Below the pieces are notes generated by a model. That model did not search any database and was not told the origin of the DNA. It saw only the letters and a program-made list of their open reading frames with translations. Below are positions 42,700 through 56,600 of a DNA stretch of 64,000 bases, piece by piece (position 1 is the stretch's first letter; each line of letters begins with the position of its first letter). This stretch comes from Pterobdella sp. o SKG-2022 (taxonomy: Eukaryota > Annelida > Clitellata > Hirudinida > Piscicolidae), in NCBI GenBank assembly GCA_964035795.1, contig OZ038321.1, positions 18,293,209 to 18,357,208 on the forward strand, written 5' to 3'. Both the position numbers and the translations under genes were made by a program.

Positions 42700-44611
42700 A
42701 TCTGAGAACGCCACAAATGGCTGAATTGGGAAAAATCTAGAACGAATCTACTTTTAGAAATTGCTATGGGAAAAAAGTTATGCCAAAGGTCTTTAAATCG
42801 ATGTAAGAATAAAAATTATTTAACAACTTATTTTCAAAAAATAAAATTATTATTTAAAATTTTTTCCATTTATTCAGAGTAAACTTTACACAACCATTCT
42901 GAGTGTATTCTAATAATAATTGTGACTTGTTTAATAGCTCCAACTCTGGCTGTTGACAATGAAAATCGAACATAGGAATATTTTTTTTTTGTTGCCTTCT
43001 CTCGGTTTCGCGCACATTTTTTCGCCTATTCTAAGCAATGAACACCTTTATTTTGAATGCTTCTTTTCTGACAGTAACTTTGTTTTTACTCAGCCGTGCC
43101 CTTTTTCTCTCGCCATTAAAAGCTTTTGTAAGCTCTTTAAGCATTGTTTAATTTCAACATATGAGGCCAAGATAACGCCCATCTTCTTTTTTCAATGACA
43201 TCTCAATTCCTCGAGTTTGCTAGTTCCGAGAGCTTTTTGTTTGTAATCTTGTTGAGATAAAATACAAACCAATAAGCAAAACACAATTCTACATCATGAA
43301 ACTAAAGAACTATAAATTTCAAAAAAGTCTTTCTCAACTAATATTGCTATATACTAATTTTCTTAATAAAATCTCTCCATACTACAATGAAAACTGTAGA
43401 TTTGGGTTTTCTATCCAGAAAGTTAATAAACTTAATAGAAACTGCACCACCTTCTTGACGATGCAAAACCCAAAAGGGTTCCATCTTATTTATGAAAATT
43501 CCATCAAAAGATGTAAATTTTTGCAGAATATAAACCTTACACTCAAATCAGTACAATAGGTCGTGAAGTAATGAATAACTAATATTACTTCGAAATTTCT
43601 GTTTTAAATTTTATGCGTTTCAAATTTAAATTCAGACGATTAAAAAACTTTGGTTGTGAATTCTGAGAAATGTTTCATGTGTGTGAATAATTTGGTTGGA
43701 AACATTTGCCCTACCCACGTGTTCATTTTAATGTGTTTCAAATAGTGCGTTTGAATATTTTTGTCAATATTTTGAGCTCCACCCAAGTACATCCGTGCAT
43801 AATCCACCCTAGTATTAGTTTGAAGCAATATTGACTACTTAACTATATCTTCACTTGACAAGAGATAAGTCGCTGAAATAATTTTATAAAGCCTTGACTT
43901 TGTAAAAAGCTTTTATACTTTTCATATCCTATAGTTTAACCATAAAATTAGTTAAGAAGTTATCAGCCCCGTAGTGCTGTCTTCTTTTTTAGTTTAACTG
44001 GTAAAATATTTGAGCACTTTATACTGATAATATCAAAAATTTACATCAAACATTTTTTTGTGGCTTCCAAAAAACGGCTCGATTTGTAAGACCCTGCAAA
44101 CATACAGTTGACAACTTTTAATCGATTCTTGTTGGTTTTTCTCTCAAGAAGGACTCGAACTGAAAAATGATATTTTATTTTAAAGTAACAGAATGTTTTC
44201 AAGTTAATCGAATATTCAAAAAGTATATATGAAAGTTTCACATAGATTCAAAGGAATAAGCTAAAATATTTCATGTTATATTAAGTCACTGTGAGATTTG
44301 AGAATTGATTTTTACAACAATTAAACATAATTTTTTTTTTGTTTAAAATGAGTTTTTTTATCGAAACAAGACTTATTATTTTACAACTCTAATAATATTT
44401 ATCTTACTTACTATATTTTGATACACATTCACTGATTATTAAAAACGTTAAAAATGTTCTTCAATTTATTCTGAAATTTTTTATTTTAATTTTTGAAGAA
44501 TATTTGATTATATTTAGTTACTTTTGTAAATAAGGTTTGACAAAGATTACTACTTTTCAATATTCCTAGAAAAACGAATAATTTTTAATAAACAAGTACT
44601 AAAATTTCTAG
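42700..44611. other. Intergenic between divergent SUGT1 and HECTD3
   Basis: About 1.9 kb. Contains several short frames (such as 42953-43198 and 43296-43559, both +) without family resemblance. Presumably holds both promoters. Nothing else recognised. Confidence 0.45.
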
Positions 44612-47600
44612 ATGGGTTCTAACAATGAATCGCATTCAGCTGTGGCATTAAAGGTTATATTAATAATTCAAAAAGCATTTTGAAATTTTTAATTTGTCTC
44701 ATCAACATTAAAAAATGCAAGAAAAAAGTACGGGTATCTCTAAAGTGGAATTGAAAATTTTTAAATAATTGATCAAAAGTTATTTTGTGAAATTTTTAAT
44801 CAAAGAAAAATTCTATAAATTTTTAAATTGCTTTTTCATTTAGCTATTGGCCAAAATCAGATTTTTAGAAGATTGTGCAACCATGTTTTTAGAGAAGAAA
44901 GGTTGTGAAATTTACACATATTGTTTTGAACTGTTCTTTGCATTTTTAATTATATGATAAACAGCGTATCAATTTTTGATGTTATTTTAAAGAATTTCCA
45001 AGAATCCTTGGATATCTTCCGAAGCATTACACTTTCTATAGCAAGTTAGCTCATCAAGTTTTCAACATAAATATATTTAAATTCAGATACTTTTCAAATT
45101 CAATAATTGATAATATGGAATTTTTATTTTGTCAGAACAAGCATAGATTTACATGCATTTGCTTTGCCTTCCATTCATGCTGATAAGCAAGTATTCAGGG
45201 TAATGATTTTATCTTAAATCATTTTGTAGTGTCATTGAATCAAATTAAACTTATCAAGTTTTTGTGTGGAATGCTTTTTGAGATTTAAACCATATTTGAG
45301 ATATTTATTTGTTTAGTTTTTTATGTCATGCTTTTTATAAGGGTTGTGATTTCTATCATGGGTGTTGAAAGTCATCAATATGATTTTTCAAAATAAGTTC
45401 TAAAATCTAGGCTTTTATTAACTTCACCATGATGAAGAAATATTCTAAATGAAATTCAAAATATTCTTTTGTGATAAATCAATCATTTTATTAGTCAGCA
45501 TCTTTCCTTTTTTCAAGGGGTCATTGACTTCTTTCCATGACCTAACCCTTTCTCTCCATTTCACCCTGTCATAGGCATCTTCAAGATCTAATCCAAACCC
45601 ACAACAAAGGTTTTCCATCATATTTTTCCAAGCTAACCTTGGTCTTCCCCTTCCTCTACTGCCTTCCACCTCAAACTTCCACGCTTACTTAACACAATTT
45701 TCATCCCTTTTCCTTACAACATGCCCCAGCCATCTCAAACTTTCTTGTCTCACCATGTCAACAATTGTATTATCTAACCCTAATCTAATCATCAACACCG
45801 TTGTACTCACACCATCAGCTAGCTGCACACCACACATCAATTGAAGCATTCGTTTTTCTGCTCTTCTCAAAATACTCTCTTCAACGAACCCTACCACCTA
45901 AGTCTTCAAGCCATATGTCATGACAGACTTCACACATGTCCTATAAAATTGTATTTTGATATTCCATGTGTGTCTTTTACCACATAACATAGAAGACATA
46001 CTGTTGAATACCTTCTATCCCAGCCCTATCCTTCGTGTAACAGCTAGCTAACTTCCTTCTCCACCATTCATATTATCCCCTAGTTAAAAATAATTATTTA
46101 CTCTCTCCAACTCAAAAAACTATTTGAAACATTCTTACATTCCTCATTCGAACCATTCATACAAACCTTGCATTCAAAATTTTCATTCATTTTACAAGTC
46201 ACTCTTTTTACCCTAGTGCACTGCGCATGAACCCACTTCTTACATGTCTTACACCTCACAAAATTTATCTTAGCCCTCTTCCCACACACACTACATAGAT
46301 CAATCTTAGCCATAACAACAATGCAACTACCACCACTACTCTCCATGACCTTTGTCTTACCAAGCTTAATCTTCAATCCTTCCCCTTCAAAGACTTCCTT
46401 CTAACGGATGAATTGTGCTTCTAGTTCTTCAATAGTCTCTGCCGTCAAGACCAAGTCATCTGCATAAAGCAGTTTATATAAAGCACCTTTTCTTCTCTCT
46501 TTAGACAATACATCTAGCACTATTGAAAACAAAAACGGTGAAAGAACCGATTCTTGATGGACACCTACACCGACATCAAATTCTTCCGAGTGTCCACTTC
46601 CAACTTGAACCCGCGTTTTTGCTCCTTTGTACATCTACATTACTGCCTGAACCAACCTTTCCAGGACCAACCTCTTTCTCAGCGCCCATTCAATCACCTT
46701 TCTTGGCACCCGATCGAAAGCTTTCTTCAAATCAACAAAACAGATAAAAAGCTTCCTATTCTTCTCAAGATAGCTTTCTTGCATTCTCTTAAGAATAAAA
46801 ATAGTGTCCACTGTGCTTCTGCAAGGCATAAAACCAAATTGAATTTGATCAACTTTTACCAACTTTTTTTACCTCTTCTCCAACAACCTTTCCACCACTT
46901 TTGTACCATGCTCTAGAAGCTTTACACCTCGATAGCTTGCACGGCCCATAACGCTACCTTCTTATAAATGGGAACAACTGTACTTGTCCTCCAGTCATGA
47001 AGCATATCTTTTCCATCGAGGATTTCATTTGCTATTTGGAATATAACTTGCTTACCATGTGGAGAGGCAGTTAGGTGCTTCTTGACACTTTCAGTTGGTC
47101 CACTAGCCTTGCCATTTTTCATGATCCCTAGTGCTCTTTCCACTTCGTTCATAGCAAATGGGACCTTCAACCACTTACATTCACCATCCCATCCCATGGA
47201 TTCTCTTCCTTCATGATGTGCTCCTTCCACGCTCTCTTGCGACCATTCTTGACAAATACAACCTTCCTCTTTTTGTTTTTAATGCAGTTGTTACCTGCTA
47301 AGTCAGTTACTTCATTCTTCCTCATTCTTATTCTACGGAATACGACATTTCTGTCATTCCGTATCTTCTCCATCTCTTTTACCGCCTCTTCATTGCCTCA
47401 GCAACAACTCTCTTGGCTTTCTTTTTATCAGAGACATAAAGGGATTTATTTTCTCCGGATAAAAATTGTTTCCATCTCCAGACACTTTTTCTCTTCTCTG
47501 TGATGGCTTTTTTGTCCATTCTGATTCCACCACTAAATTCACCATGCTGAGGCCTACCTCTGCTCACTCCACAATCTTTTTCAGCAGCTTTTATAGAAGA

Positions 47601-50600
47601 AGTTTTATATTTCATTATTTCGTTCATCGCTTTTTTGATACAAAACTTCCATCTTTTCAGAAAATTTTGCTTCTACTTCATCGTTCAAAAGCTTCCATAC
47701 TTTTGGACGAAATACTTTTTTGGCATGGCTTTGTTGGATTTTCCTAATCCATCTTTCATCTAAAACCACCTTCAATAGTTTGTGTTGGAGCTCACCCCCA
47801 ATTGCTCTCACATCCTTCAAAAACTTTGTCTAACTACCCTTCATCAACACAAAATCTATTTCTATCCCACTACACCCTCCATTAAAAGTAACTTTCCCAT
47901 TATCCTTCTTTTCAAACCAATTATTACCCACACACATACTCTTTTAAACACAAAATTCCAACAGCAATCTACCCTCCACATTCCTCTTGCTTATTCCAAA
48001 ACCTCCATGAACACCTTCAAACCCATCAACCTCTTTGCCAATGTGCCCGTTGAAGTCTTCTAAGCAAATCAAAACTTCATTTTCATTTTTTATTTTACAC
48101 CCTTTTGCCATTTTATGTATATTTTTAAACCAATCAGAATGCTTCATTATTATTTAAAACTTAACATTTTTAAATAATTATTTTAAATTCTAATATTCAT
48201 AATTAAACTTGCTGAAATTATTTTCAAGCTGTTCTAAATAAATGTAAAATCATTAATACACTCAATGCCTTTATGTCTTCCAGTTGTCTTCTAGACATAG
48301 GGTCATCACATCAACATCCCTTGAATACAACAAAGATGGCTTATGGGTTCAGGTCAAAATGGTAAAACCATTGTTTTGTAGATTCCTATACAGAAACAGT
48401 AGTAATGCATTATTTTCTTAATCTGCAGTTAGCTTCCATTGATAATAATCGACCAGTGAACAAAATGCAACTGAAGGATCATTGGATAATTTTATACAGT
48501 TCAAAATATGCATATTCAGTTTTAGAACAAGTGAAAAATCCTTCAAATTCGTTGGATAAAAGCCTTTTTACAACCAATAAGTTCCCCCATCAAATGGTTT
48601 CTGATGTAGATGATGGATCAATGGATTGTGGTGACCATGAGGCTTTTGACTATGGGGAACCTGACATGTTAGTTTTTCATAGTATTATTATTTCCTATTA
48701 TTTTTATTCTTTCAACATTCTATTTATTTTCAGTTTGTATTAACAGTAATTTTGTTAAATTTATAGCTGGATAGATTTAGTTGAAGATTTTTACCAGCCA
48801 TTCAATAAGACTCGAAAGAATCATATTAAACATTTGGTCAGCACATGCCCAAACTTTATGGATCCACCACCACCCATCGATATATCATCTCCTGTGATTT
48901 CTCCCTTGTCACACAATGCTTCTGAAAGAGTACCATCAAACAATCATGCTACAAGTGCATCTAAAACCCCCCAACCTGTTAACAATTTCAACCATGCTTC
49001 TTACTACAACAATGGATGTATAAATAAAACTTTGGACACAAAACGTTTTTCAAACGTTCCTAAGTACTCATACAATGACAAAATAGATGAGAGTCTTTGC
49101 AAGCTGGTGGCCAATGAACACGAGTTGGAACTGAATAACCTGGATAAAATTGTTCAATCTATTAAAGTTTCTTCTGTTAGTATTCATAAGTTTTTGCTGA
49201 AATAAATGTCATAGGTTCTTACGTTGAGTGGCAAATTTTGAGTGGTTTCAACAGCTTTTTGAAAACTATTTTATCAGACAATACTTTATATATGTACATT
49301 GACGAATATCCCTTTTAAATTATTTTCAAGATATTTCCAAGTATATACTAAGATATTGAATAGAAAGTTTTCCATTAATGGTACATTTTGATTGGTTGCA
49401 AGGGTGAAGAAACCAAAAATAATCTGCTGACGTCAGACAAGCAAGTATGGCAGAGTGGGGAGGGACTTGAGCACTATATCGAGGTCAAAATCCGACCAGG
49501 AGTCAAGATTGAGTGAGTGATTTGTTAATGGTTTTAATATTGAATAAATAATTGAGAAGATTTTAATTCTGGTTTTATAGCTATACTCAAATCTGAATGT
49601 AATGAGTATAAAACTAATAATACGGGAAAAAGGCTAGTTTCGTAAATAAAAATTATTAAAATAATAATATTTTTATCACATTATATCTTAGACTCAATTT
49701 CACAAACTAAGCACGCTTTGATAGAATATCACATTCGTAATTGCACCCATGCACCAAACCATCCAGTAAACTAGGCATCAGCATTGATTCGCATGAGATG
49801 AGTTACTTCCCGGTGGCTGTGCTGGTGAGTGGAGGGTACAGTGGTATGCTCAACAAGCTAGCTGATATTCCTATGGATACCAGGTTATTTAGAGCGTTCT
49901 AGATAACAATGATAAAAGCGCAGAGAAGCTCGATGATGGTTTCTTAGAAATCCAATAGCCTTGGGCTTCAATAAATCTCATTAACTTTTTTTTTGTTTTT
50001 TTTTTACTAAATTTTCAAGGTCATTGGTTCGGAAAAGGAAGTTTATGACAATAAATTTCAACTTTTCGGAAACTATCGCTTAAAATTTGTTATGATATTA
50101 AAAGTTGCTCCAATAAAAACTCAAGTTATGAGACTCCGAAGAAAGAGATGTGGTTGTTGGAAACACAATCTACCTACCTTGAAATCATCAAAATTGCTTT
50201 CAAAATAGGTTCCTATTCTTTAGACTTTACTATTGTAACTCATATTAAATTTCAACGTTGCATTTTTAAGCAATTGAAAGGTCTAAATATTATATTGTAT
50301 ATTCACTAATTGTTGTTAGCTACTAATTTTCCAGCATTAAAAACATTAAACATGTTTTAAATATGATGCATACAATACATCAACATTACATTAGTCTTAA
50401 ATCTATATGATGCTTTTTCAAGGTACCAATTACGACATTAACGATTTGAAAATATCTGGATTGCTAATTAAAAAACAGGTCTGGCAAAATTTTTTCGTAT
50501 CGCTTATTGAAATTGCGGGCAATTTTTATTGGTAGTAGAAGTTTTAAGACTAAGTATAAAACATACATTTATCATGATAAATTTGAACATAATGGTTCAC

Positions 50601-53600
50601 AAGTTGATAAATGCACGAAGCTTTTTAATCACGGTGATAACCAGTTTTTAATCAAGTGATGATGGTTGCACCTTGATTTTATTCACTAATAATTTAATTA
50701 ATTAGTACCATAATACCACACAGACAAACTCATTCTTTTTTGTGGATTTGTACAACGAAAAATACTTCATTAAGTATCCCCTCTTGTCATCCATATCTCC
50801 CCAGGTGCTCTTTTACCAGCAGTGCATCTTCCAAAGGTAACCTTCCAATCAAATAATCATTTACAGGGAGCTTCTCATAAAAAATTCAAATTTTAAACAC
50901 CATACTCTTGATATTGATAAAATTATGATACCCAACTAATCTTGAGTTGTTTTTTATTGTTTTGAAAGTATCTATCAAAATTAATAACTTTATTTACACC
51001 ATTACTCTTCTCTCATGGTAATGATAAAACTCCCAAATATTTATGTGAGTAATAATGATGATAATATTAAAATCCTCAAATGATGATGTGAGTAACGTTG
51101 ACAGACTGATGGACATGTATGACATGTGTATACCCCACCTGTGCCCGTCAGCACAAACTGGTTTCCCTAACTCCCTTAACGCCAAGCTCTCCGAGGTACG
51201 TTATATCCCTTCAATTACGTCCAGTTTTGTGATATTTTTGTCTGAAGATTGTAGTAACTTAATTATTTAAACATTATAGTTTATTTTTTGTTTACCCAAT
51301 TCGCAGACTAGCCAATGAACACTATATTGTAGATTATTTTGTAATAATTTGCCGCCTAGTTGACCATAGTTTCAGATTAAGCTAAGTTTGAGATCTGGTT
51401 GGGCGCCTGTTTCATAGAAAGTGTCTTTTGCCAACGGATAAATTTTTTGTTTGACTCTTTCATTATGTGCGTTAGAGAAATGCTTTCAATGTCAATAAGG
51501 GTATTTTTCAGGCACTCTGGTTTTTTGTATCTAATCATTATGGCTACAGCCTTTAGCGTTGGTGTTGAGTAAATGAAATGTTGTAGTTTAACCCGATTGT
51601 TTCACGTTCATAATTTTTTTATGACTTGACGTTATCAATTCGAAAGTAGGGTTGCCTAAAAGTTGAGAGGATTATAAATTTGAAGATTCTTGAGACTACC
51701 TTTAAATGTTAGAAATGCATAGTCATACTTGTTATTTTTTATTTCAACTTCTATCAATTATCATGTAACAAATCAAAATGAAGTTGTAAAAGATCTCTTA
51801 AAAAGTTTCATTAATAATCAAAAACAGTTGATTTCATGAAACTTTTTAAATATATTTAACATTTAATTAAATCCTTTTTTTAGCCTTTTTTCTTTTATCA
51901 AGAATTTTAACGCGTTGAAAAAAATTAAAAAAATCTCATTCCAAACTAATCTTAAGTGATCATTAAACACACAAAAAATAGGCATTTAACCATCTGTTTG
52001 CTTTGAGCAAGTCGAGGAAGGATTACATTGAAATCATGCTTGATAGAACTGCCAAGAAGTCAGAAAGTCTCTCTTTTATCAAATATCATTTTTGCAAATA
52101 AGAAGATTTTTTATTTATTTAAAATATTTTTTCATTCATCCATCTATCTGAATACACCCACCAGTCCAACTACACACATACACCCATCCATCTAAACATC
52201 AACCCATGTATCCACCAATGAAGTAGAGAAAGCTATGGTCCAGATATATCACTGGATAGACATTTTATGAACGACGGCATCCAGGTTCCCTTCGACCAAA
52301 GTGTTTTTTACCAAATATACACGCAGGTTTTGTTTTAACTTTTGCATTTTTAAATCAAATCCATAGCTTGGTTTTTTACCGAGAGAGGATCATTAATTAA
52401 ATTCTTTTCCTACTTTTTTTCTATTCGTTTGTTATTTGATTATTTCTTTCATCTCTAGTATGTCGTATAATAGTTTCAACTTTTAAAAGTTTTGAAAAAC
52501 CCCGTTTAAATTTTGAATGTGGAGCCTTATCATAATTTATTAGCCAATTTTCAGTATCGTTGATATATGATTGGTGTTTACATTGATGGTATTCTTTTTG
52601 TATCTAATCAAGGTGGCTACAAACTCTATGCATTGATGTTGAGTAAATGAAATGTTGCAGTTTAACACGATTTTTTCTCGTTCATAACTTGCTTATGATT
52701 TAACGTTATCAATTTGTGCCTTTAAGTTTGAGAAGATAATAATTTTAAGTATGAAATATTCATAGTAGATAAACATAGTTTTAATCTTTCTTCATTCAAG
52801 TGCAAATAAATACGAAAGGATTTGGTAGCTTAGTTTTAAATAGCTGTGTTAGTGTTATTGAATAGAACTTTGATTGACCTCAACCATAATAATTGCTAAT
52901 GATGAGATCATACAAAGTTATGATTGGTCAGATAATAGTTTGGTTGTGTGGGTGCATAATTACATGGAGTTACTTTTTATTTGTTCAAGTTGATGTATTA
53001 AACAACTGATTTGATGTCGATGTTTGTTTCACCATCCACAGGTGAAACCACATAAATCGCCTTCCAGTTACAGGTAGGTCGTTTCGGTAATATCCCTAAT
53101 CTTTTGTAATAAGGCTAAACTTATCGTAAAAATGGTGACTGCCAGGTTCAGCAGAGACGAGAACCAATGGTGGTACTGCAAGTTTAAAATGGAGGGCATC
53201 AGTGACCAAGGTGTCTTCACCAACAATTATTTGTTTAATAACTTTTCAAACTTCAATGCTACCTCGAACTACGATTTCATTTTTCTTATACTGATATAGA
53301 TTTTTTTGTAAAAGATAATGAAAAGAAGGCAATAAAGTGAGAACAAATATCAATGAAAATTCGGTAACATTGCACAGGCGGTGGCTTCAGAGAGTCATTG
53401 ACAAACCTCTCGGAAGAGTTGTGTCCCAGCAAAGAAGGAGTCAAGCCTGTCTTCGATCTTTTCATTCCTTCTCCCAATCAGGTGAGTCATGGGGAGTAGA
53501 GTATCAAGGTGAAATGTTTCTCAGGTGTTTTAAACTTCTTATGAAAAGAATGCATGACTAAGAGACCTTCGCTGCAGTTGGTAGCGAAACTCAAGGCTTA

Positions 53601-56600
53601 GTGAAAATTCAATGGGACATCAAGTTTGGTATAGTTGCACTTTTTGAAACTTTTCTATTCTAAGCAATCTAAGCTATTGAGTTGCAATTTGGTGGCTATG
53701 CTGGTTGGTTTTGATTTAGTGCTTTTTAAATGCCCACGAAGCATTCATTTTTGGAAGCTATTGAGTTGGTACTAGATTAGTGAAAAAAAAATTTCAAACT
53801 GAAACTAACTTAATTAGCCTGTTTTAACTTTCAGTCGCCGTCGACTTATTTCCTTTTCTATGCTAGTATAGATTGGACAATAGTAAAAAAAAGATTGATA
53901 AATTTCACGGAGCTTTTGCTGCATAAACTAATAAGAATTAGACGTTTTGTATATAAGAAAATACGTTAATAGCGTTGCTGAGAAATAAAAAGCCTCTAAA
54001 ACCACCAGAACAACCCGGACACACCAGAATACAGGGATGAATACATACCCAATGGTGCCTGCGAAAGATTCGACTTGTACCATTGGGTGGGCTTGCTGAT
54101 GGGGGCATGCTTCAGGACTGAAGATATCCTTGTGAGTTATCACAAATAATCGTAGAAAAGGCTCAAAAATTTTTATTAGAAGTTAATTTTAAATGAAATT
54201 GAGTTTATTTGAAAAAGCTTGTGGTTTGAGCAATTTTTTATATTTTTAGAGAAAAAATTTTTTACAGAATTTATTTAAAGTAGATTTTTGACAGTCATTT
54301 TCTTTTGTGAAGTATATAAATTTCAAATATATTTTCTTCAAAATATTAGAAGATAATAAAGAAAGCTATTTTATAAATGTCAATGATTATAGGAATACAA
54401 GATTATTAACTCCCCAGACGATCAACCTTCCTGGCTTCTTTTGGAGGCAGTTGTTAGGACACCAGGTCAGGTGGAAGGATTTTGTCACTGTTGACCACAA
54501 AGAGGTTTGCTCATTATTTATCATTTTCTTTTGAAAAAGACACTATAAACCAAATTATGATGAGAATGATATCGGTGATGATAGTAAGGATTTTTTATAA
54601 AACACGAATTTCATAAGTGGTTTGATCCATTGGTTTGGATGGGTTGCACTTTGCTAACACACAGGTGGTTCGTTTGGAGAGGATTGAGAAGATGACACAG
54701 GACGAGTTTGATGCCTACTTCATGGACACCAACGTGTGGACTTGTGTTACTAGGTTTCTTATCAAGCATATCTTTATATCAGTTTAAGCTTAGATTTTGC
54801 TTAAAATTTTTTTTAATGTATTATCGATTAATTTATAAATATTGAAAAATTAAGGTTTTGTTTATGTTTAATTTAATATGTATTATAAACTAATTTTAGA
54901 CAATCAGTAACTCATAAAGCTTAAGAATTCGCATGAAATTTTGAACCATATTTTCATGGTGTTCAATTTTTATTACCATGGCTTTTCATGAATAATCTTT
55001 AGACGCTGGAAACAGCCATTATATTAAAAATAAATTGCTTTTATAATCAAAATTATTACAGTGACGGCAGAACCATAGAATTGTCAAGCACCCACACAAA
55101 ACTGCACTACCAAGACCGCTTTGAATACTGCAGATTGTGCAGGCAGGCACGAATGCAAGAGTTCAAGGCTCAGGTTGGAATTGCACAAATTATTTCGTTT
55201 GGTTTGGTTACTTTTGTAGCTACAAATTTTTGACAACATAAAACATTTTTACTAAAAAGCGTATCTGATCTACTAAACTACTTGAGTAAAATAAAGCTTT
55301 TTTTGATATGAATAATTTTACACATTAGATTGATCTTTGAAAAATACTGATGTTTGAATTAAGAGATACTTCTTTAATAACATATTTTTCGATGATGTCG
55401 ACAGATGGAAGCGATAAAGAATGGTTTTTATGAAGTGGTCCCAGCAAGTGCAGCCTTTCTCACCTCACTAGGTTATCCTGCTTCATGGGGTTTCATGATT
55501 GCTATGAAAAACATTTCGTTTTCAATTACAACGTACAATCAACTGCACAACTGCTATGCTGAACATGAATATAGATTAGATTACTTAAAACTTTAAAAAT
55601 TAAAGTGCTTTTGTAAAATAGAATGCGAGTTTATGAAGTTCAAGTGTTTCGTTACTTGTTTCAAACAATTCAAAATTTTGGCAAACGTGTTTACATTAAT
55701 ATCTTAATGACCCAATGGGAAACTGTTAAGATAACACTTGCTTGTGATTGCAGACGAACTTGAGAAGAGGATATGTGGGGAATTGGAGGTTTCAATAGAG
55801 GAACTTGAAAAATATGGTTGTTTTCCATGTTTAAATCATTTTTTAATGATATGTTCGATTTTTTGTTTGAAAAATTTATTCTTCCGATAAAATTTATTAA
55901 AAATTTTTTTTCACCTTTTTAATTAATTTTAAGAAATAATCTCTTAATTTTTCACAGTAGTTTTCAGTTTTTTTGGCAACAAAGAACAAATCAAGGTAAG
56001 AATTGTGCTTTTCAGACAGGAACTTGTAGTTTGATCATATTATTAAAGGCTTCATAAAACGAATATTGTATTTTGTGGGCTGTCAACCCTAGTTACCGGG
56101 ACATTTACAACAATATAATCTAATTAGATTACTTTTAAAAGGAAATACTCTGGTAACTTAGAGGAGGTTTTAATAAACATTATTTTTGGTGACGATGATT
56201 GAATGTTGTTTAGATGTTTTGGGACGTGGTGAAGGAACTGAGCAACGAGGAAAGAAGTAACCTTCTGAAGTTTGCCTCCGGGAGACGACGCCTGCCCGTT
56301 ACCATTGATGTTCAGTCCAAGTTGGTCTTTAGCATCATGTTTGCTCCTGATGGCTCTATCGCCATCTACCAATGTTTTATTGAATGTATTTAAAAATGAA
56401 ATTAACGCTTTTTAATCAAGCTTATAATGGTTTTTTTTAAATTCTAAAGCTTTGGTTTTGAATGAATTTCATAAATTAACTTTCTTTCCAATTTACACTC
56501 ATATCAATATAATAAAAACAAATATTAAGGTTTATTGAGAAACTTAATACACGAAGCTTTTCGTTTTATCTAACATTATCTAGTGTATGACACTAGATAA

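Noticed and set aside
46554..48063. Plus-strand frames between 46.5 and 48.1 kb
   Set aside because: They oppose a minus-strand LINE with clear RT motifs and have no similarity of their own.
49176..49205. Extension of HECTD3 exon 7 to the stop at 49203
   Set aside because: Cutting at the GTTAGT donor after 49175 restores phase with exon 8 and matches the human VSS junction.
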